A stretch of 16,184 nucleotides of DNA from Actinobacteria bacterium UBA5176 (GTDB lineage Bacteria; Actinomycetota; UBA4738): NCBI GenBank assembly GCA_002413305.1, contig DHWS01000163.1, positions 15,415 to 31,598 on the forward strand. Direction: 5' to 3'. Position numbers and translations under genes: made by a program. The notes below the pieces were generated by a model. It saw only the letters and a program-made list of their open reading frames with translations. It had not been told where the DNA came from and made no database searches. Of this stretch, positions 14,770 through 16,184 are shown one piece after another (position 1 is the first letter of the stretch; every line of letters begins with the position of its first letter).

Positions 14770-14800
14770 GACCGGGGCTGCCGCTCGATCCCTACCGGTC
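14770..14800. terminator. inverted repeat between the convergent methyltransferase and nuoD genes, possible bidirectional terminator
   Basis: GACCGG (14770-14775) pairs with CCGGTC (14795-14800), and two further G-C pairs are possible across a bulge. The nuoD stop codon lies in the loop. There is no U-tract on either strand, so intrinsic termination is uncertain. Confidence 0.3.
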
Positions 14801-15994
14801 GACGTCCCCCACGACGAAGAACACGCTCCCCAGCACGGCGATGAGGTCCGGCACCAGCGCGCCAGGCAGCAGCGCCGGGATCATCGACACGTTCGAGAAC
14901 GAAGCGGTTCGCATCTTCATCCGGTAGGGGAACTCCCCGCCGTCACCCACCAGGTAGTACCCCATGAGCCCCAGCGGGTTCTCGGTCCGCACGTAGATCT
15001 CGCCCTCCGAGGGCTTGATCTTCTTGGGGAGCTTCGGGTTGATGTACTGGCCGGGGGGGAGCTTGTCCAGGCACTGTTCGATGATCTTGCAGGACTCCCA
15101 CATCCGCCGGACCAGCACCCACAGCCGGTCGTAGCAGTCGCCGTTCTGGCCGACGGGGACGTCGAACTCGACCTCGCCGTATTTCTCGTACGGCGCGTCC
15201 TTCCGGGCGTCCATCGCCACGCCACTCGCCTGCAGGACCGGACCGGAACACCCGTAGGAGGTGGCCACCTCGGGCGCCAGCACGCCGATCCCCTTCGTCC
15301 GGGCGGCGATGATCTCGTTGCCCATCACCAGGTTGTCGAAGTCGACCAGCTTCTTGCGGACCCACGTCAACGTCTCGCCGGCCCGCTTCAGGAACCCCCG
15401 GGGAAGATCGTCCTTCAGCCCGCCGACCCGCGCGTACGAGTGGTGCATGCGGGCGCCGGTCGCGGTCTCCATGAGGTCCTGGATCATCTCCCGCTCGCGG
15501 AACGCGTAGAACACCGGCGTCATCGCACCCAGCTCGAGCGGATAGGAGCCGCAGAACATCAGATGGTTCAGCAGGCGGTTCCATTCGGCCATCATCGTGC
15601 GGATCCACTGGGCCCGCTCCGGGACCTCCACGCCGATCAGGCGCTCGCAGGCGATGACCCACCCCAGCTCGTTGTTGAAGGCCGAAAGCCAATCGTGCCG
15701 GTTCATCAGCACCAGGACCTGGCGGGTGTCCCGGTACTCGACGAGCTTCTCGGCCGCCCGGTGCATGTAGCCGATGACCGGTTCTGCCCGGATGATCTTC
15801 TCTCCGTCCAGCTCCAGGACCACCCGGAGCACCCCGTGCGTCGATGGGTGCTGCGGCCCGATATTGAGGATCATCTCCTCGGCGTGGAGCGGACCTTCAG
15901 TGATGATGTCGATGCCGCCACCGCGGAGCATCCATGCGTCGCTGGCGGCCGTGAACGCGGCCTGCTGGCGAACCAGGTCCTCCCGGGTGTCCAT
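14792..15994 (-). CDS. nuoD: NADH-quinone oxidoreductase subunit D (NuoD, 49-kDa homologue)
   Basis: Complex I peripheral-arm subunit that forms the quinone site next to cluster N2. The 400-residue product carries NIGPQHPSTHGVLRVVLELDG (44-64), GYMHRAAEKL (75-84), the ERAQWIR stretch, LELGAMTP, GARMHHSYARVGG, VEFDVPVGQNGDCYDR and the closing GDVDR, all typical. H53 matches the quinone-site His. W102 stands where a quinone-binding Tyr is normal. R79 corresponds to the arginine methylated in mammals. It lacks the paired CxxC motifs of NiFe hydrogenase large subunits. The start ATG 15994 is preferred. ATG 16069 is in frame but would overlap the divergent gene and adds low-complexity residues. 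No other nuo gene is present, so it is separated from any nuo operon. There is no Shine-Dalgarno, so translation may be nearly leaderless. Confidence 0.95.
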   Translation of the reverse strand: MDTREDLVRQQAAFTAASDAWMLRGGGIDIITEGPLHAEEMILNIGPQHPSTHGVLRVVLELDGEKIIRAEPVIGYMHRAAEKLVEYRDTRQVLVLMNRHDWLSAFNNELGWVIACERLIGVEVPERAQWIRTMMAEWNRLLNHLMFCGSYPLELGAMTPVFYAFREREMIQDLMETATGARMHHSYARVGGLKDDLPRGFLKRAGETLTWVRKKLVDFDNLVMGNEIIAARTKGIGVLAPEVATSYGCSGPVLQASGVAMDARKDAPYEKYGEVEFDVPVGQNGDCYDRLWVLVRRMWESCKIIEQCLDKLPPGQYINPKLPKKIKPSEGEIYVRTENPLGLMGYYLVGDGGEFPYRMKMRTASFSNVSMIPALLPGALVPDLIAVLGSVFFVVGDVDR

Positions 15995-16003
15995 CGAAGC
16001 CGA

Positions 16004-16009
16004 AGCGTA
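16004..16009 (-). promoter_or_regulatory. candidate extended -10 (TGGTACGCT) for nuoD
   Basis: Minus-strand TACGCT, preceded by TG plus one base, fits an extended -10. It lies 9 bases before ATG 15994, so the leader would be only a few bases. The lack of a Shine-Dalgarno before this ATG agrees with near-leaderless translation. Confidence 0.4.
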
Positions 16010-16053
16010 CCAGAGCACCGCTGTCCGGCTCGTCGCCCGCGAGCGGGACGCGC

Positions 16054-16059
16054 TACCGT
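16054..16059 (+). promoter_or_regulatory. candidate leaderless -10 (TACCGT) for the acyl-CoA dehydrogenase gene
   Basis: TACCGT ends 8 bases before ATG 16068, the spacing expected when transcription starts at or next to the start codon. No Shine-Dalgarno is present. Both divergent promoters lie within the 73 bases between the two start codons. Confidence 0.4.
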
Positions 16060-16067
16060 CACCCGCC

Positions 16068-16184
16068 ATGGACTTCTCGATCCCCCCCGGAGGATCAGGA
16101 ACTCGTGACCGGCCTCCGCTCGTTCATCGATCGCCAGGTCCGTCCGGTCGAAGATTCCAGCCCGAGATCCAGCGGCTCGTCATC
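16068..16184 (+). pseudogene. acyl-CoA dehydrogenase 5' end, frameshifted and cut by window edge
   Basis: ATG 16068 gives MDFSIPP, a classic acyl-CoA dehydrogenase N-terminus. After the run of seven C at 16082-16088 the family-like text continues in another frame (EDQELVTGLRSFIDRQVRPVE, from 16090). Removing one C restores a continuous MDFSIPPEDQELV. A second shift occurs at 16153-16154, after which FQPEIQRLVI is read to the window end. Two shifts in 70 bases suggest either sequencing/assembly error near a contig end (the first is in a homopolymer) or a decaying gene. The role would be FAD-dependent alpha,beta-oxidation of an acyl-CoA; the substrate cannot be judged from 40 residues. It is divergent from nuoD. 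Confidence 0.6.

Noticed and set aside
14792..15994. NuoD-like protein as a membrane-bound NiFe hydrogenase large subunit
   Set aside because: The N- and C-terminal CxxC nickel ligands are absent, and the motifs are those of complex I subunit D.
15995..16069. Earlier in-frame nuoD start at ATG 16069
   Set aside because: It adds 25 low-complexity residues and overlaps the start of the divergent acyl-CoA dehydrogenase gene. ATG 15994 has a -10-like box at a suitable distance.
14696..16108. 470-codon plus-strand frame opposite nuoD
   Set aside because: nuoD on the minus strand is unmistakable. The antisense text is His/Asp/Leu-rich, typical of a shadow.

Overview
The window is very GC-rich chromosomal DNA, with short gaps, many GTG starts and genes on both strands. 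The best lineage marker is an AdnAB-type pair of helicase-nucleases encoded back to back, an arrangement characteristic of Actinomycetota. Together with a standalone DUF6457 protein, an FdhD, a DehI-family protein and a NuoD carrying an 'HDW' motif, this points to an actinomycete-like bacterium, probably an uncultured or deep-branching one. I cannot name it from the sequence. I see no mobile element, CRISPR array, rRNA or tRNA.

Layout. (1) Positions 1-751, minus strand: 250 residues of a Crp/Fnr regulator whose C-terminus runs off the left edge in a Gly-X-Y (collagen-like) tail. (2) 752-1158: about 400 bp with no convincing gene. (3) 1159-4117, plus strand, one tight operon: DUF6457 protein, 5-formyltetrahydrofolate cyclo-ligase, FdhD, and a CBS-containing site-2 protease. 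Its first three genes suggest molybdenum-dependent formate metabolism linked to folate one-carbon chemistry, with the formate dehydrogenase itself outside the window. (4) 4142-11795, minus strand, an apparent four-gene operon in transcription order: a DehI-family protein, an uncharacterised 134-residue protein, adnA and adnB. adnA and adnB overlap by ATGA. (5) 11958-12878, plus strand: a second Crp/Fnr regulator, divergent from the dehI-adnAB cluster. Its 3' end overlaps, antiparallel, a metallo-beta-lactamase-fold hydrolase gene (12653-13543, minus). (6) 13666-14760, plus strand: a MidA/NDUFAF7-type methyltransferase, convergent with a lone nuoD (14792-15994, minus). (7) From 16068 on the plus strand: the 5' end of an acyl-CoA dehydrogenase gene with two apparent frameshifts.

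How the genes relate. AdnA and AdnB should form the end-resecting motor-nuclease for double-strand breaks. Here the AdnB motor motifs are canonical while those of AdnA are degenerate, which matches the known division of labour. The 134-residue protein just upstream is the best candidate for something undescribed. The other notable pairing is the NDUFAF7-like methyltransferase beside nuoD: in animals NDUFAF7 methylates one arginine of the NuoD homologue, and that arginine is conserved here. The same NuoD has Trp where the quinone-binding Tyr is normally found. All assignments come from reading motifs by eye; no database search was run.
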